Notes: generated by a model from the letters alone, not told the origin. A stretch of 64,000 nt of DNA from Oegoconia quadripuncta (GCA_949316235.1 OX438747.1:29268618-29332617); one strand, 5' to 3'; positions 34,601 to 39,800 are shown, counted from the first letter of the stretch. Translations and numbers: made by a program.

Positions 34601-36634
34601 ACTAAAGGGTTGGATCGGATGCGAAAGATATCATTAGTGGCTCCTTCATCCAGTTTCCACATACCAAGGCCAGAACCAGAAAAGGTAGAGATGAAACTGC
34701 CGTCACATTTAGAGAAATTGCTCAGTCTGTTCCAACATCCGACCAGCCTATTCTCTAGAAGCTCGACTAGCGACGATGAGAAAAAATCCGCATCCAATAC
34801 TCCGCCTAGAAAAGACTCATCGCTGACAAGCTCATTTTGGTCTTGGGGCAGTAGCACAGAGAAAGAGAAGGAAGAGAAAACAGAAGACAGAGATTCCTCT
34901 GAAGCGACAGACTCCACTCTGTCAGAGAGGATTCAAGTGTCTTTCGTTGACGAGTCGTTTTCTAAAAAACTTGACAGTAAGACCCCCTCTACCGATACTG
35001 AGAACACATTGAGCGAATTCCAGTCATTCCCCATACAGGGATCAGAAACTAGCGAGGTATCGCACACCGATAAGGTAGACAGAGTTACCGATTTAACCAC
35101 CGATGACAATTTAGTACAAAAAAATTTAGTTTTAAGCATAAATTGTATGGATAACGCAAGCTCGAACGGCAATAAGGATACGACGCGAGCATGTGATATT
35201 ATAGATCTCATGAAGCCCAACGACTTAAATAAAAACGTATTCAACACTAACACACCGGCAGGTGATACGAACAAGAACTCTGGACAATCCGAAACGGAGA
35301 ATCTAGACAAAGCAGAGAAGGTAGACGTTAAATTAGATGAAAATAAACCGGAACCAGTGAGGCCTAGATCGTTTGCTGCCGTGCTTAAATCTTCTGGATC
35401 CGAAAACTCTTTAGACAAACAACACAGCCCAGAAACCGGGCAGCCCGTTGATAAATTACCCAGCAAAGTAATTAGAGGTATAAAAGAGAATATAAGTCCA
35501 GAAAATACCCTAATTTCGAGTATGACCAACACTAAGACATTAGCTTTAGAACTGAGCGAGCGTCAAGTTAAGAATCAGCCTCTGGTTAACGCTTTATGGG
35601 ATGTTACTGCCCCGTTATTAGAAAAAGCTGAAATTAAAGACGAAGCGAAAGCGCCTATAGCTAAAATTGAAGAGGCTTGTGACGAAATGGCCGATAATTC
35701 CGTGCAGCTCGACTATATTGACGACATTAAGTTTATAGATGAGAAAAACATTTCAGCTGATAGTGGTGTGACATCACTGGAAGGCACTTCAGATGATCCC
35801 AAAAAATATGATTCAAAATCTATACACAGTATTACGAGCGAACTGGAAAATATAGATTTAGGTAAAGATGCTTTATCTTATCTTATTTATGAGAATCAAG
35901 ACTTCGAACCCGACTCAGAGCTCGCAGTTACGAACAAAGCTCAAGAAGGATCATTAGCTGAGGAACTTAAAGAAGCTGAAATCAAAGAAAAACTGTTAGA
36001 TCTATCGCCCGAATTAGTTATAGACGAAGCTATCGAAGTGCCAGAAGTGTTCACAGCGAAAGACGTAAAAGGGTTAAGAACGTCGCCAGTCATACCAGAG
36101 AGAGCGAAGCTAAAGAAATGTAGCTCGTTAGAAGATGTTATACAAAGTGATAAAGAGAGTCCGAAGACTAAAACAATAGCTTTCAAAATCCCAGAATCGT
36201 CGACAGCGCGAGATATACCAGCAAGACGGACGAAACTCCGTTCAAAAAGTGGGTCAAGTCCAAAATCCCTCCCAGAGAGTTTATACAAGCCGTTTCCAAT
36301 CTCAAAAATGGATTCTGTCCTCACGAAAAAGAAGAAAAAAGTATCATCTCTAGGGAAAATGGCCAGAGATTCTCTTCTAGCTTTGAACATGACAGAAGAT
36401 GAGATAGCTGAATTCAGAAGATCCTATAAACTCACTTCAGTGGAGAGTTTGAAGTCCCTAGAGTCCGTTTCGGAAGACGCGAATTCTCAGAGCGGCACTT
36501 CGGTAGACTCGAGATGCCGCTCTTGCTTAAGAACATCGCAGGAGAGTCTCATGTCCCTAGATTCTATAACAGAAGACTGCCGGTGTGCTGTAGACTGCGA
36601 CAAAATAGAAAAACCTTCACGATCTGTTAGATAA
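10563..36634 (+). CDS. PPP1R37: PPP1R37-like LRR protein, multi-exon gene (5' exon missing)
   Basis: Thirteen exons are joined with compatible phases: 10563-10660, 12935-13102, 13800-13913, 14591-14744, 15451-15596, 16772-16871, 17836-17927, 22729-22905, 25917-26024, 26587-26745, 30196-30303, 31749-31823 and 33035-36634. All have AG/GT borders. They give 1,698 residues. The order of blocks follows vertebrate PPP1R37: AEYLECCRR..LQQI, then IFDMVEYYESAT, GWQAASRM, VLVLWNNQLT, RLDLRDNKLGEQGL, DLDDPP. That family binds and inhibits protein phosphatase 1; this is established for vertebrates and inferred here. Vertebrate proteins are roughly 690 residues, so the long C-terminal exon is extra. The first exon begins in mid-codon, and the start exon, which should carry the KRVTF PP1-docking motif, was not found. 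A possible docking motif KTIAF lies near visible residue 1545. Confidence 0.93.
10693..10948 (+). mobile_element. SINE-B (tRNA-derived)
   Basis: The head resembles a tRNA with an intact B-box-like gggttcgaatcccgctag. It is followed by the family body (gcatatgtttgtgtgatgaa, tatcaaccatctggtatcca) and ends agatggcgatgtgtgtatgt. It begins about 33 bp after the donor of the preceding exon. Other copies: 22317, 25313, 29105, 53093, 61803. Confidence 0.85.
10975..11985. repeat. Satellite-like tandem array, 92-bp unit, about 11 copies
   Basis: The motif aaagcgacag recurs at about 11117, 11209, 11301, 11393, 11485, 11577, 11669, 11761 and 11853, exactly 92 bp apart, with diverged edge copies near 11025 and 11945. 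Inner copies are almost identical; outer ones carry more changes. The array lies in the intron between the first two recognised PPP1R37-like exons and abuts a SINE at 11987. Confidence 0.97.
11987..12272 (+). mobile_element. SINE-A (tRNA-derived)
   Basis: The head is cgcctccacagctcaatgta and a B-box-like gggttcgatccccaccgggg. The body has gctagctaccaccatcttat and gtttccgggtcagtacgctt. The 3' end runs directly into a LINE. Confidence 0.85.
12273..12800 (-). mobile_element. LINE 3' end with RT C-terminal domain
   Basis: A minus-strand frame (12732-12406, 108 codons) reads LKKLNILPLSCMYIRDICIF, then RQTRAKIMNTLY, IFNSLPNDIKSM and LLDECFYSVKEF. This is a typical C-terminal tail of lepidopteran non-LTR RTs. 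It is 5' truncated. Confidence 0.7.
12935..13102 (+). CDS. PPP1R37: PPP1R37-like exon 2 (first LRR)
   Basis: 56 codons between atttttag and gtgagt, phase 0 at both ends. It encodes LTLSECFLLGAAPADALEAV and FRRLEIDHAAIDDEGA. This aligns with vertebrate LDLKGEKLDYKTCEALEEVF..FKVVDLEQTNLDEDGAS. It is GC-rich compared with its introns. Confidence 0.9.
13500..13730 (+). mobile_element. SINE-D-like repeat
   Basis: The repeat has ccacgctggcccaatgcggg, tttatttctcaggcacgcag, cacgatgtttcccttcaccg and the end gaccgcgtcttaaccgttga. Related copies are at 26075-26330 (minus), 31895-32095 and about 45697-45840. Confidence 0.7.
13800..13913 (+). CDS. PPP1R37: PPP1R37-like exon 3 (LRR)
   Basis: 38 codons between acaatcag and gtaaac. 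It encodes EAIFDMVEYYESATAVCISG and GIRGWQAASRMIKK, the best conserved block of the family (vertebrate ALFDMIEYYESATHLNIS..GTRGWQAAAHMMRK). Confidence 0.95.
13977..14401. mobile_element. MITE-H, 425 bp, complete
   Basis: Ends are inverted: attgggtctttacctatgaa at the left, and ttcataggtaaggacctaat at the right. Other copies are 52316-52737 (complete, opposite orientation) and a copy split into 18257-18516 and 22162-22305 by a later insertion. Confidence 0.9.
14591..14744 (+). CDS. PPP1R37: PPP1R37-like exon 4 (LRRs)
   Basis: 154 nt between ttcgttccag and gtaata; 51 codons plus one base. It encodes CHLAELEVTNQPLEAGHAPV, LARALNTHTCRLRSLCLQSA and ALTGEPLRCL, aligning with vertebrate LQYLDARNTPLLDHSAPFVARAL..LHLENASLSGRPLMLL. 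Confidence 0.93.
14972..15302 (+). mobile_element. SINE-A, near full length
   Basis: The head reads accgcctccgtggctcaatg with B-box-like gggttcgatccccagcgggg. The body contains ttggttggtggtagggcatt and the end is cataaaaaaaaa. Confidence 0.92.
15451..15596 (+). CDS. PPP1R37: PPP1R37-like exon 5 (LRRs)
   Basis: 146 nt between tctgtttcag and gtatac. The first two bases complete a Val codon. It encodes IALKSNNSVRELRLGDNRLA, VSDAVQLASLLRLNTRLQML and DLSNNQLQ, a clear LRR pair. Its 3' end is the seed of the intronic duplications at 15565-15975. Confidence 0.95.
15565..15975 (+). repeat. Tandem copies of the LRR exon end plus splice donor (118-120 bp period)
   Basis: The exon-end text agatgttggacctgtcc recurs at about 15565 (true exon), 15684, 15802 and 15922. 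Copy 2 keeps a donor-like caggtatg. Copy 3 lost it. Copy 4 is longer, still reads MQLVSQLRLNTRLSMLHLSN, and ends in a stop (aacaacagataa). Reading on from the true exon meets a stop within four codons, so the copies are probably non-coding relics. Confidence 0.9.
16140..16740 (-). mobile_element. LINE 3' end with RT C-terminal domain
   Basis: A minus-strand frame encodes YVYENNVYNMCIILYNNLPD and EIKLVNDKMFKIRL, the same RT tail family as 12273-12800. It is interrupted and 5' truncated just before the next PPP1R37-like exon. Confidence 0.65.
16772..16871 (+). CDS. PPP1R37: PPP1R37-like exon 6
   Basis: 100 nt between tcgccag and gtacgc; 33 codons plus one base. It encodes DAGTGHIAEALADQAAQTPP and LDPHHCP, aligning with vertebrate DSGLAYICEGLKEQRKG. 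The acceptor has a weak pyrimidine tract, but the phases on both sides fit. Confidence 0.85.
16925..16985 (+). mobile_element. LINE 3' UTR fragment
   Basis: Contains ccaacccatctcttcgcgtg and gtaaaaggcgactaagggac, a common lepidopteran LINE 3' motif also seen at 23462-23520 and (reverse) 56345-56395. Confidence 0.5.
17490..17690. repeat. Minisatellite, ttacgtttacttctaatg-type, 12-18 bp units
   Basis: Imperfect repeats of ttacgtttactt with ctaatg or ttgata spacers. The 131-codon leucine-rich open frame across it (17322-17717) is a by-product. Confidence 0.9.
17836..17927 (+). CDS. PPP1R37: PPP1R37-like exon 7 (LRR)
   Basis: 92 nt between acgttacag and gtaatg. Two bases complete a Leu codon, then SGYESRGLAVLVLWNNQLTR and NSAAHLSKAL. 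VLVLWNNQLT is nearly identical to the vertebrate family block. A SINE begins 23 bp after the donor. Confidence 0.95.
17950..18182 (-). mobile_element. SINE-C (tRNA-derived)
   Basis: On the minus strand: head cgaccgattggtgtagtgtc, B-box-like gggttcgaaccccgcgacgg, body gtaaatgtttgtgtgata and end agatgattggtgtaagtgtc. Other copies: 45907, 50493 and 56776. Confidence 0.88.
18257..18516. mobile_element. MITE-H, left part of a split copy
   Basis: Matches the complete MITE-H at 13977 from cttcgttaatcatatgtacc to the internal ttaa, where a 3.6-kb insertion cuts it. The outer terminal repeat is lost. The rest resumes at 22162. Confidence 0.9.
19020..19540. repeat. Repeat-like interior with (cact)n
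   Basis: Contains cactcactcactcactcact at 19261-19285 and ends in a short open frame (19416-19616) that overlaps the duplicated block. I recognise no protein family. Confidence 0.45.
19545..20240. repeat. Tandem duplication, about 300 bp, two copies and a partial third
   Basis: gaaccctcagctggtc, gcccccttctactattggta and tagcctatagc..cccactgctgggcg occur at about 19548 and again about 299 bp later. A shorter third copy starts near 20103. Copies 2 and 3 are closer to each other than to copy 1. Confidence 0.9.
21174..21323 (+). pseudogene. Truncated OTU-type cysteine protease start
   Basis: A 49-codon frame opens with ATG after aaaaa and contains GYQVVGMPKDGSCLFHSISF followed by LVYG. DGSCLFHSIS is the catalytic Asp/Cys motif of OTU deubiquitinases (usually DGNCLFRAVS). 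The catalytic His region is absent: the frame ends at a stop inside a palindrome (21317-21363) next to the inverted repeat. It is therefore a broken N-terminal piece, possibly once part of the carrying element. Classification rests on this one motif. Confidence 0.6.
21375..22000. repeat. Perfect 229-bp inverted repeat holding a LanC-like fragment
   Basis: Arms 21375-21603 and 21772-22000 are exact reverse complements over all the stretches I compared, with a 168-bp spacer. In the right arm, from 21773, the plus strand reads DRLVQWCHGAPGFVPLCTL. WCHGAPG is the zinc-binding motif of LanC-like (LANCL) proteins. The similarity stops after about 20 residues, so this is a captured exon piece. A different frame of the arm (68 codons, MVSWSTWF..) is open in both arms but is antisense-like filler. 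Transcription through it would give a long hairpin RNA. Confidence 0.9.
22162..22305. mobile_element. MITE-H, right part of the split copy
   Basis: Continues the copy at 18257-18516 from tgttatccgataatacacac to the terminal ttcataggtaaggacctaat. Confidence 0.92.
22317..22475 (-). mobile_element. SINE-B, 5' half
   Basis: The minus strand shows the tRNA-like head and gggttcgaatcccgctaggg box, then gcatatgtttgtgtgatgaa and an A-rich end. Confidence 0.8.
22555..22698 (+). mobile_element. SINE-A 3' fragment
   Basis: From ttgtcagagataagatagcc to ccagttgtgcataaaaaa. It ends about 30 bp before the next exon's acceptor. Confidence 0.85.
22729..22905 (+). CDS. PPP1R37: PPP1R37-like exon 8 (LRRs)
   Basis: 59 codons between tatttttcag and gttagt, phase 0. 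It encodes SQSLCVLNVGRNTLGTDTVR and GGALVSLGLQAARLGPEAAR, then ALADLIRANTRLQ, aligning with vertebrate SLETLNLGHNPIGNEGVRHL..VLRLGLASTKLTCEGAVAVAEFI. The intron before it (17928-22728) contains the 3.6-kb TTAA insertion. Confidence 0.95.
22968..23210 (-). mobile_element. SINE-B 3' fragments
   Basis: Two partial copies in reverse (gcgccatctagttccacaat..ggttgataaac, and ccacactaagcaactaggct..). The second is cut by the mariner at 23212. Confidence 0.6.
23462..23740 (+). mobile_element. LINE 3' UTR-like segment at the left of the mariner
   Basis: Contains caacccatctcttcccgtgg, gtcttaaaaggcgactaagg, cacgtgtgcatttctgtgat and gaccaccccatttgggatag. This matches 16925-16985 and, in reverse, 56165-56400 and 38700-38760. 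It lies inside the mariner boundaries, so it was inserted later or captured. Confidence 0.5.
23889..24954 (-). pseudogene. Mariner-like transposase, frameshifted
   Basis: The N-terminal frame (24954-24421, 177 codons) begins MSRYSNRDYLEMVRMYGLAG, a helix-turn-helix block of the DUF4817 type common in insect mariner-like transposases, and reaches the first catalytic Asp in ILWTDEALFT. The C-terminal frame (24482-23889, 197 codons) has the second Asp in YYQQDGAPPHYG and the third in WPPRSPDLTPLDFYLWG, with 36 residues between them. The frames overlap out of register near 24421-24482, so the protein is broken there. Antisense to the host gene. Confidence 0.9.
25313..25508 (-). mobile_element. 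SINE-B, diverged
   Basis: Minus-strand head with caaaaggtcgcggcttcgaa and gcatatgtttgcatgatgaa, then catctggtatccacaat-type end. Confidence 0.75.
25917..26024 (+). CDS. PPP1R37: PPP1R37-like exon 9 (last LRR)
   Basis: 36 codons between ccgttccag and gtaagt. It encodes RLDLRDNKLGEQGLQDIVSA and HTLTQIDLDDPP, close to vertebrate RLDLRENEIKTGGLMALSLA..LLRLDLDREP. This closes the LRR domain. Confidence 0.95.
26075..26330 (-). mobile_element. SINE-D-like repeat
   Basis: Reverse copy of the 13500-13730 family: gttgctcagcggttaaaacg, ttaaacggtgaaggaaaaca and cctcagaaataaaaattcta. Confidence 0.7.
26458..26506. repeat. 15-bp perfect stem, 19-nt loop
   Basis: ggccctcgcatgcaa at 26458-26472 is mirrored by ttgcatgcgagggcc at 26492-26506. 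It lies about 80 bp before the next exon. Confidence 0.9.
26587..26745 (+). CDS. PPP1R37: PPP1R37-like exon 10
   Basis: 53 codons between ctccactag and gtacgt. It encodes ESTSLSEDSEAATVARLTRE, then LRSLCRRNEPAAASPDRRAH and RKISLTCHSAMAK. It corresponds to the helix after the LRRs in vertebrates (FIETQKALLAEIQNGCKRN). A 19-bp tandem duplication makes up its acceptor's upstream tract (26542-26579). Confidence 0.9.
26796..26883. mobile_element. Tiny inverted-repeat element, 88 bp
   Basis: A perfect 23-bp stem: gtacagtcagctgcagagaa..cc at 26796-26818 pairs with 26861-26883 around a 42-nt loop. It is hairpin-shaped like a short MITE. Confidence 0.88.
26926..27295. mobile_element. MITE-G copy
   Basis: The left end reads gatgagttttttaccgtgag and gggcatattaggtaag. 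The interior ggcgcgcgcgccggttggag matches the reverse of the copy at 44078-44407. The right end (27235-27295) is degraded. Confidence 0.75.
27299..28340. mobile_element. Mariner-like derivative with 283-bp inverted ends
   Basis: Outer ends cagggcgtcccacggctatg and the reverse at 28321-28340, TA at 27297-27298 and 28341-28342. The arms (27299-27581 and 28058-28340) pair over about 283 bp with small differences. The centre and part of the left arm keep a minus-strand mariner transposase tail: FPDLTPLDFFYGGNVKNLLY, QTELRRIILNIHHNMIKKST and RVRLCIEQDGTHFEHL. The rest of the transposase is gone. Confidence 0.92.
28345..28950 (+). mobile_element. LINE RT C-terminal region
   Basis: One frame (with one stop near 28561) reads VESFKYLGSVITNDSRC, KVYIWSIALYGCETWTLT, LEAFEMLCWRRMERISWTEK and GKMLGHLIRHDDFIKTIIEG, then GKRKRGRPRISYMQQI. 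This is the standard end of RT domain plus C-terminal tail in insect non-LTR elements. Confidence 0.9.
28953..29030. mobile_element. MITE-G terminal fragment
   Basis: The right-end motif of MITE-G (atgccaataccttctatttc, cctaatatgtcctattg, ttacggtaaaaaaactcatc). It mirrors the left end at 26926, so the mariner derivative and LINE piece lie between two inverted MITE-G ends. Confidence 0.75.
29105..29390 (-). mobile_element. SINE-B, near full length
   Basis: Minus strand: head gacctgtttggtgtattggt, box gcaggttcgaatcctgctag, body gcatatgtttgtgtgatgaa, end agatggcgctgtgtgtatgt and ttatttattt. Confidence 0.9.
29565..29685 (+). mobile_element. SINE-A 3' fragment
   Basis: From taagatagccagtcccccaa to gtgattgaggtcaagtacca. 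Confidence 0.8.
29846..30145 (+). mobile_element. SINE-A, near full length
   Basis: Head accgcctccgtggctcaatg, box gggttcgatccccagcgggg, end gttgtgcataaacaaaaa. It ends about 50 bp before the next exon. Confidence 0.9.
30196..30303 (+). CDS. PPP1R37: PPP1R37-like exon 11
   Basis: 36 codons between acgttgcag and gtgaga. It encodes NMAEEERRIVSGSRLRSPAP and SPAGSPIPAGHHSRFS. Pro/Ser-rich linker with the first of three SRFxV motifs (completed by the Val of the next exon). Confidence 0.88.
30308..31158. repeat. Tandem 153-158 bp repeat, split by a 390-bp element
   Basis: accacagttta(a/g)caagagaagc starts at 30308, 30461 and 30619, with gtctgtgattgtttttga and agacatggctgtatgaacta in each unit. 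The third unit is broken at about 30690 by the 390-bp element and resumes at about 31079 (cagacatggctgtatgaact). Confidence 0.88.
30690..31078 (-). mobile_element. 390-bp repeat element, single copy
   Basis: Starts ggctttttggcgggatcccg and ends with the aaggagtgaatagaacgaaa tail. It matches the array at 57865-59100 in opposite orientation. Flanks tcagagatg / tcagacatg look like a decayed target-site duplication. Confidence 0.85.
31555..31700 (-). mobile_element. LINE/SINE 3' tail fragment ('cgaagtcgcgggcaacagct' type)
   Basis: Reverse of the family at 52870 and 59720: attttgatgaaatgttccac, gcgaacgaagtcgcgggcaa. Confidence 0.65.
31749..31823 (+). CDS. PPP1R37: PPP1R37-like exon 12
   Basis: 25 codons between gatcgcag and gtatgg. 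It encodes VTLVAPERHSSADSRGTPSR then FKVVQ. Contains the second SRFxV motif (SRFKV). It abuts a LINE tail on its 5' side. Confidence 0.87.
31895..32095 (+). mobile_element. SINE-D-like repeat
   Basis: catgccttagaatttttatt, tctcaggcatgcaggtttcc and accatttaagagcagtcgca match the family at 13500. Confidence 0.65.
32115..32660 (-). mobile_element. LINE 3' end with RT C-terminus
   Basis: A minus-strand frame (32558-32337) reads MNTRNKNKIEIPQFGLSKVS, VGHSIRFYNKIPEHVLSLTE and FKRHIKETLCNKGYYRIDDY, a very common lepidopteran LINE end. The same 3' part recurs at 53450-53765. Confidence 0.85.
32726..32890 (+). mobile_element. SINE-A 3' fragment
   Basis: From agcaatgttaatagcattgt to gttgtgcataaaaaaaaaaa. 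Confidence 0.88.
33035..36634 (+). CDS. PPP1R37: PPP1R37-like terminal exon, 1,199 codons
   Basis: Begins after attattgcag with Val-Ala-Glu-Pro and runs to TAA at 36632. The composition is rich in Ser, Asp, Glu and Lys, and mostly disordered by eye. Landmarks: third SRFxV motif (TSRFSVT) about 20 residues in; a recurring Ser-Leu-Glu/Asp-Ser motif (SLDS, SLES); LPSHLEKLLSLFQHPTSLF near the middle; SSFWSWGSS; RPRSFAAVLKSSGSENSLD; KTIAF, which fits the PP1-docking RVxF consensus, at 36170-36184; KKKKK before SSLGKMARDSLLALNMTEDE; and a C-terminal pair ESLKSLESVSED / ESLMSLDSITED. Short islands such as GKMARDSLLALNM look conserved-domain-like. Codon use is AT-rich, unlike the GC-rich LRR exons. 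Confidence 0.92.
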   Translation, partial: VAEPPQIQVNSANEPRRSTSRFSVTRNYDSMYNTNLGPSPPPTPRASVSPAPSPKPDSEDTSSSAEDLRPAQPETVESDCDLKINDQKVDINVCNAKNAADVKNDTSDTSISDVSSDNKQDNKTVYVKTEESRVKSDDNDVSCHGNSRNVNKTDNETNYHDKSEEVTYSEEVDVVGDDEVLKTDTKLVKNTTDMSDTEKVDVQVEVQVKTESLNKPAKVHCDQNSCEFRNIDDLNINEKRDDVAMKQIEAITEDLGNLIQEMRDLSTKTVVLAKKDVKVKNDCTQTDVIDVNIKIDTFNDVPANFIRDSVVLKKNKSESSLDSPDLEVSRLMNKKLVSSPFCDSSSSLEISGSSMESLNLDGQQNQPQTAKPIIIQESLESDTELDRRKPDYVTESSIESNTSEVTPVNSGNFLNMSVSSNESVSPIIFGRNKKLHGSLSSLEASVSSLDSARHEKVMVTSADSGIEYSLQNPSEIKDDNSSNEGTLTNNSSLKETVKKDFQETLTSSPKRASSLLDVPALKTKGLDRMRKISLVAPSSSFHIPRPEPEKVEMKLPSHLEKLLSLFQHPTSLFSRSSTSDDEKKSASNTPPRKDSSLTSSFWSWGSSTEKEKEEKTEDRDSSEATDSTLSERIQVSFVDESFSKKLDSKTPSTDTENTLSEFQSFPIQGSETSEVSHTDKVDRVTDLTTDDNLVQKNLVLSINCMDNASSNGNKDTTRACDIIDLMKPNDLNKNVFNTNTPAGDTNKNSGQSETENLDKAEKVDVKLDENKPEPVRPRSFAAVLKSSGSENSLDKQHSPETGQPVDKLPSKVIRGIKENISPENTLISSMTNTKTLALELSERQVKNQPLVNALWDVTAPLLEKAEIKDEAKAPIAKIEEACDEMADNSVQLDYIDDIKFIDEKNISADSGVTSLEGTSDDPKKYDSKSIHSITSELENIDLGKDALSYLIYENQDFEPDSELAVTNKAQEGSLAEELKEAEIKEKLLDLSPELVIDEAIEVPEVFTAKDVKGLRTSPVIPERAKLKKCSSLEDVIQSDKESPKTKTIAFKIPESSTARDIPARRTKLRSKSGSSPKSLPESLYKPFPISKMDSVLTKKKKKVSSLGKMARDSLLALNMTEDEIAEFRRSYKLTSVESLKSLESVSEDANSQSGTSVDSRCRSCLRTSQESLMSLDSITEDCRCAVDCDKIEKPSRSVR

Positions 36635-37930
36635 ATTCGAACTTTACGGCTTTGGGTTTTAAATTGAATTTTAAGAGACTACGCCTTAAGGTGCAGTTTG
36701 GTGTATAAGATGCCTGTATTAATCGATGTCGTTATTGCATTAACTAAATACACTCAAGAATTGTCTTGAGTTCAGCTGTAGAATTCACCATTTGTAAATA
36801 TGTTATGGTGGGTGACTCTGTCTGTTTTATTCGCAGGTCGAAATCTTACGCCAAAGTGTACCTTTCGGTAGCAGGTACGGTAAGAGAGGTAGCTTCTCTA
36901 TTTACGTTTCATGAGACTTCCTTTTCCTAAGCAGAAAAGACTCGATAGGTCAGAGAGAGATAAAGAATGAGAAAACTAAGTTCATTACGTTCTTTAATAG
37001 CTCCGTCACTCTCCGATTTGCTACGTTCTTAGCAATCTTACGTCCTAGTTACTATAACTTTTATGTCTCGTATTTTTCTTCCTGTTTTATATGGAGCTCC
37101 CCCTCCCGCCGTCTACCGAGTCTCTGATAATTGGTCAAATAAGATTACAGCCTTAATTAAAGCAATATTTCATAATACGGGCGTTTCCACGCAGTTGCAT
37201 TATTCTGGTGTTGGAACTTAATAATTACCCTCGCATTGTTGCGACTCGCGCACTGTTTAGACGCATCGCTATTCCGCCTTGTGTGATAGTCGCACGTGTG
37301 TGGGGGTAGTCTTAATTATTATTTTGGTGCAACGACCACAGGCATGCGTCCCAACTGGCAAAATTTTGCTTTTTATTTTTATTGAATAATCTGTTTTGAT
37401 TAGAATTTTGACAGATGGTATAACCTGTGGCGGTGTACGCAGACTTAATGAATCGTGCTTTAATCTACTGAGCTATTCACAGTGATTGGACATTGATAAT
37501 CAATGTCTGTATTGTATAATAAAATTATGTACAGAATGTTAAAGCAAATTATGAATGTAAAAGGTACTGTGCAATCATTGTTAAAAGGAATTGCGATTAA
37601 TTATCGCAGCGACGTCCCTGTATTATACACAGTCGCAAAACTAAGATTATGTATAATATACATAATAATTATAATATATTCGAGAATTATAAAGGAACTA
37701 TAAGTGTTTTTTATATTATAATAATTAAAGATGTTCTAAGTTCGATATATCAAATTGATATATTGGATAACTTTTCTTTTGTCTAAAGTTACACAGGGTG
37801 CAAATTTAAAAGCGTGCAATTTTGTAAGGATATAAATAATAAATTATATTTAGGGTTTACTTGAGTTTATGACGTGGCAAAGTATTTATTTATATATGTA
37901 AACAAAAATTGAGACATGCAAATAAAAATT
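36635..37930 (+). other. 3' UTR and likely polyadenylation region
   Basis: AT-rich sequence free of recognised repeats follows the stop codon, as expected for a long 3' UTR. Candidate AATAAA signals are at 37838-37843 and 37921-37926. The transcript end cannot be fixed from sequence alone. Confidence 0.55.
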
Positions 37931-38410
37931 ATGCTATAGGGCCGAGACGTCGCGTCTATTCCATTTTGACTGGATCGCCTTCATTTGAGCTGTTAATTTT
38001 GTTCGTTAGTTAGAAAATGACTAAGCCAGACATTCACGAACCCGCAATTATTTGATGCGATCTGTCATGCTACCACAAGAACTGACAGCTAGGGTCAAAT
38101 AGCCAATGGGTATTGTCTAACAACGGGCTGCAGTGACAAAAATTATATGACAATGAAACTGACAAATATTTTAATATTTTTTTTAATTGCATCTGTATTG
38201 CAAAGGAAATAAGTTATAGTAACGTCATTTAATGATCGAATAAATGTGAAACATATGGTATTATTGGGTTTCCTAGTCAAACTGGAAACCCTTAGTTTCG
38301 TCAGACCCGTCGTATGTCACATCACAGCTGTTTCACTAGCAGACTTATCAGATCAATAAGTTAAACTTACAACGCCTTAAGTCTCACATGGTCAGGTATA
38401 TACCAAACAT

Positions 38411-38705
38411 TAAGGCCCGTTTTAATAAACCATTCTCAAGATTGAGAACAGTCTTGTGACCGGTCCCAAGGAAACGTGTTGATTAATAAACCTAACTTGA
38501 GACCTGAAAAACACGTGCAAACTCAAGCAGTACTCACTTTTGAGATGTGCGTATTAATAAACGAAACTCAAGACTATCATTCACTCGCCGCTGAGGCGTA
38601 TACTTGAGAAGTGATCTCAGCTGAGTAGGCATCAACTGCTTAAGACGCATCTCGATTGATACAGCCTCAAGACTTCTATTGAGATTGATTTATTAATACG
38701 GGCCT
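38411..38705. mobile_element. MITE, about 295 bp ('aggcccgt' ends)
   Basis: The left end aggcccgttttaataaacca and the right end ttgatttattaatacgggcct are inverted copies. The interior has several ctcaag/cttgag pieces. Fragments of relatives: 5195-5290, 52767-52860. Confidence 0.8.
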
Positions 38706-39654
38706 AAAAGTGAAACAACATCCACGCCGCATACAGATATGCACACGTGATAGGGCGTTAGGTGTCGAGGAACGGCTTTATAATATTGGACGCTTTTTAA
38801 TTTACATATAGAGTTTAATATACAACGTGTAAACAAAATGGTGTTTTCAAGATATTGGCTTCGTTTCTGGCTCAACATTGAAATCACGAAGAAAAGACAG
38901 CTGTTTGAAGTTTTCTACGGAACAGCTGATTTCTTTGTCACAATGTCAGAGTTGATAGTCTAAACCACCATCTGGGGGCCTACTCTCTAACGAAAATAGC
39001 TTCGGACGGCCGTAACTTCGGACTTTTTCTTTTGCTTAGAATCCTTCATTTGCATAATTTCAGACGTTCCTTACTAACTTCGTCGTAATCGTCGAACAAA
39101 GGCGGATCTGCAAACTGTCAAGTTTCCAGGAGAGCGTTTTGAAGGTTAGAAACCGTTTTTTTTGCAACTGTCAAAAATCGACTGAGCCGATATATTTCAA
39201 ATTTGGGAATATTATTAACGTTGAGATCTATTTTTATATGAACTACGAAATGTTCTCCTGAAATGCTCAGTTTCTGCAGAAAATCACATGCGTCATTGTT
39301 CTGTAGACAACTCGGGTATGTATGTGATAATACGTCGTTGTTCTGCGTTTTCTTTCTATCTATACTGAGACGTATGTCTCTTTAAGTCAGTATTCTACGG
39401 AACCTCTGCAATGACTTTTTGTCGGATGTTGAAGAAAGATGGAGGAATTAAATAAAATAATGTTATATTTATGTCTAATAATTATGTATTTATCAAAAGG
39501 AAAACCTTTGTCTTCTTTCTAGGCATAATATCAAAGGATATTATGAAAAAATTAACAGTACTAGCTTCTTGGTATAATAACATATCTTTCCATACAAACT
39601 AAAATCAAAAAAGCAACAAACAAAGATTAAACATTTATCATCTCCTCGACAACA

Positions 39655-39800
39655 CTAAGGACCGTATTTCCCAATGTTGCTCAAGCGTAGATCTGCGCTT
39701 GAGCATAGTTAGAGAGAAATGCCGATGTGCAAGCTACATAAAGCTGTCCCTTTTTAACTATTCTCTCTGCTTGAGTAACATTCTGTAATAAGGGCCCTAA
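39655..39800. mobile_element. Nested short MITE
   Basis: Inverted ends aaggaccgtatttcccaatg and gtaataagggccct. Internal agcgtagatctgcgct is palindromic. Confidence 0.6.

Noticed and set aside
33224..36390. Long minus-strand frames (up to 236 codons) opposite the large exon
   Set aside because: Antisense shadows of the well supported plus-strand coding exon.
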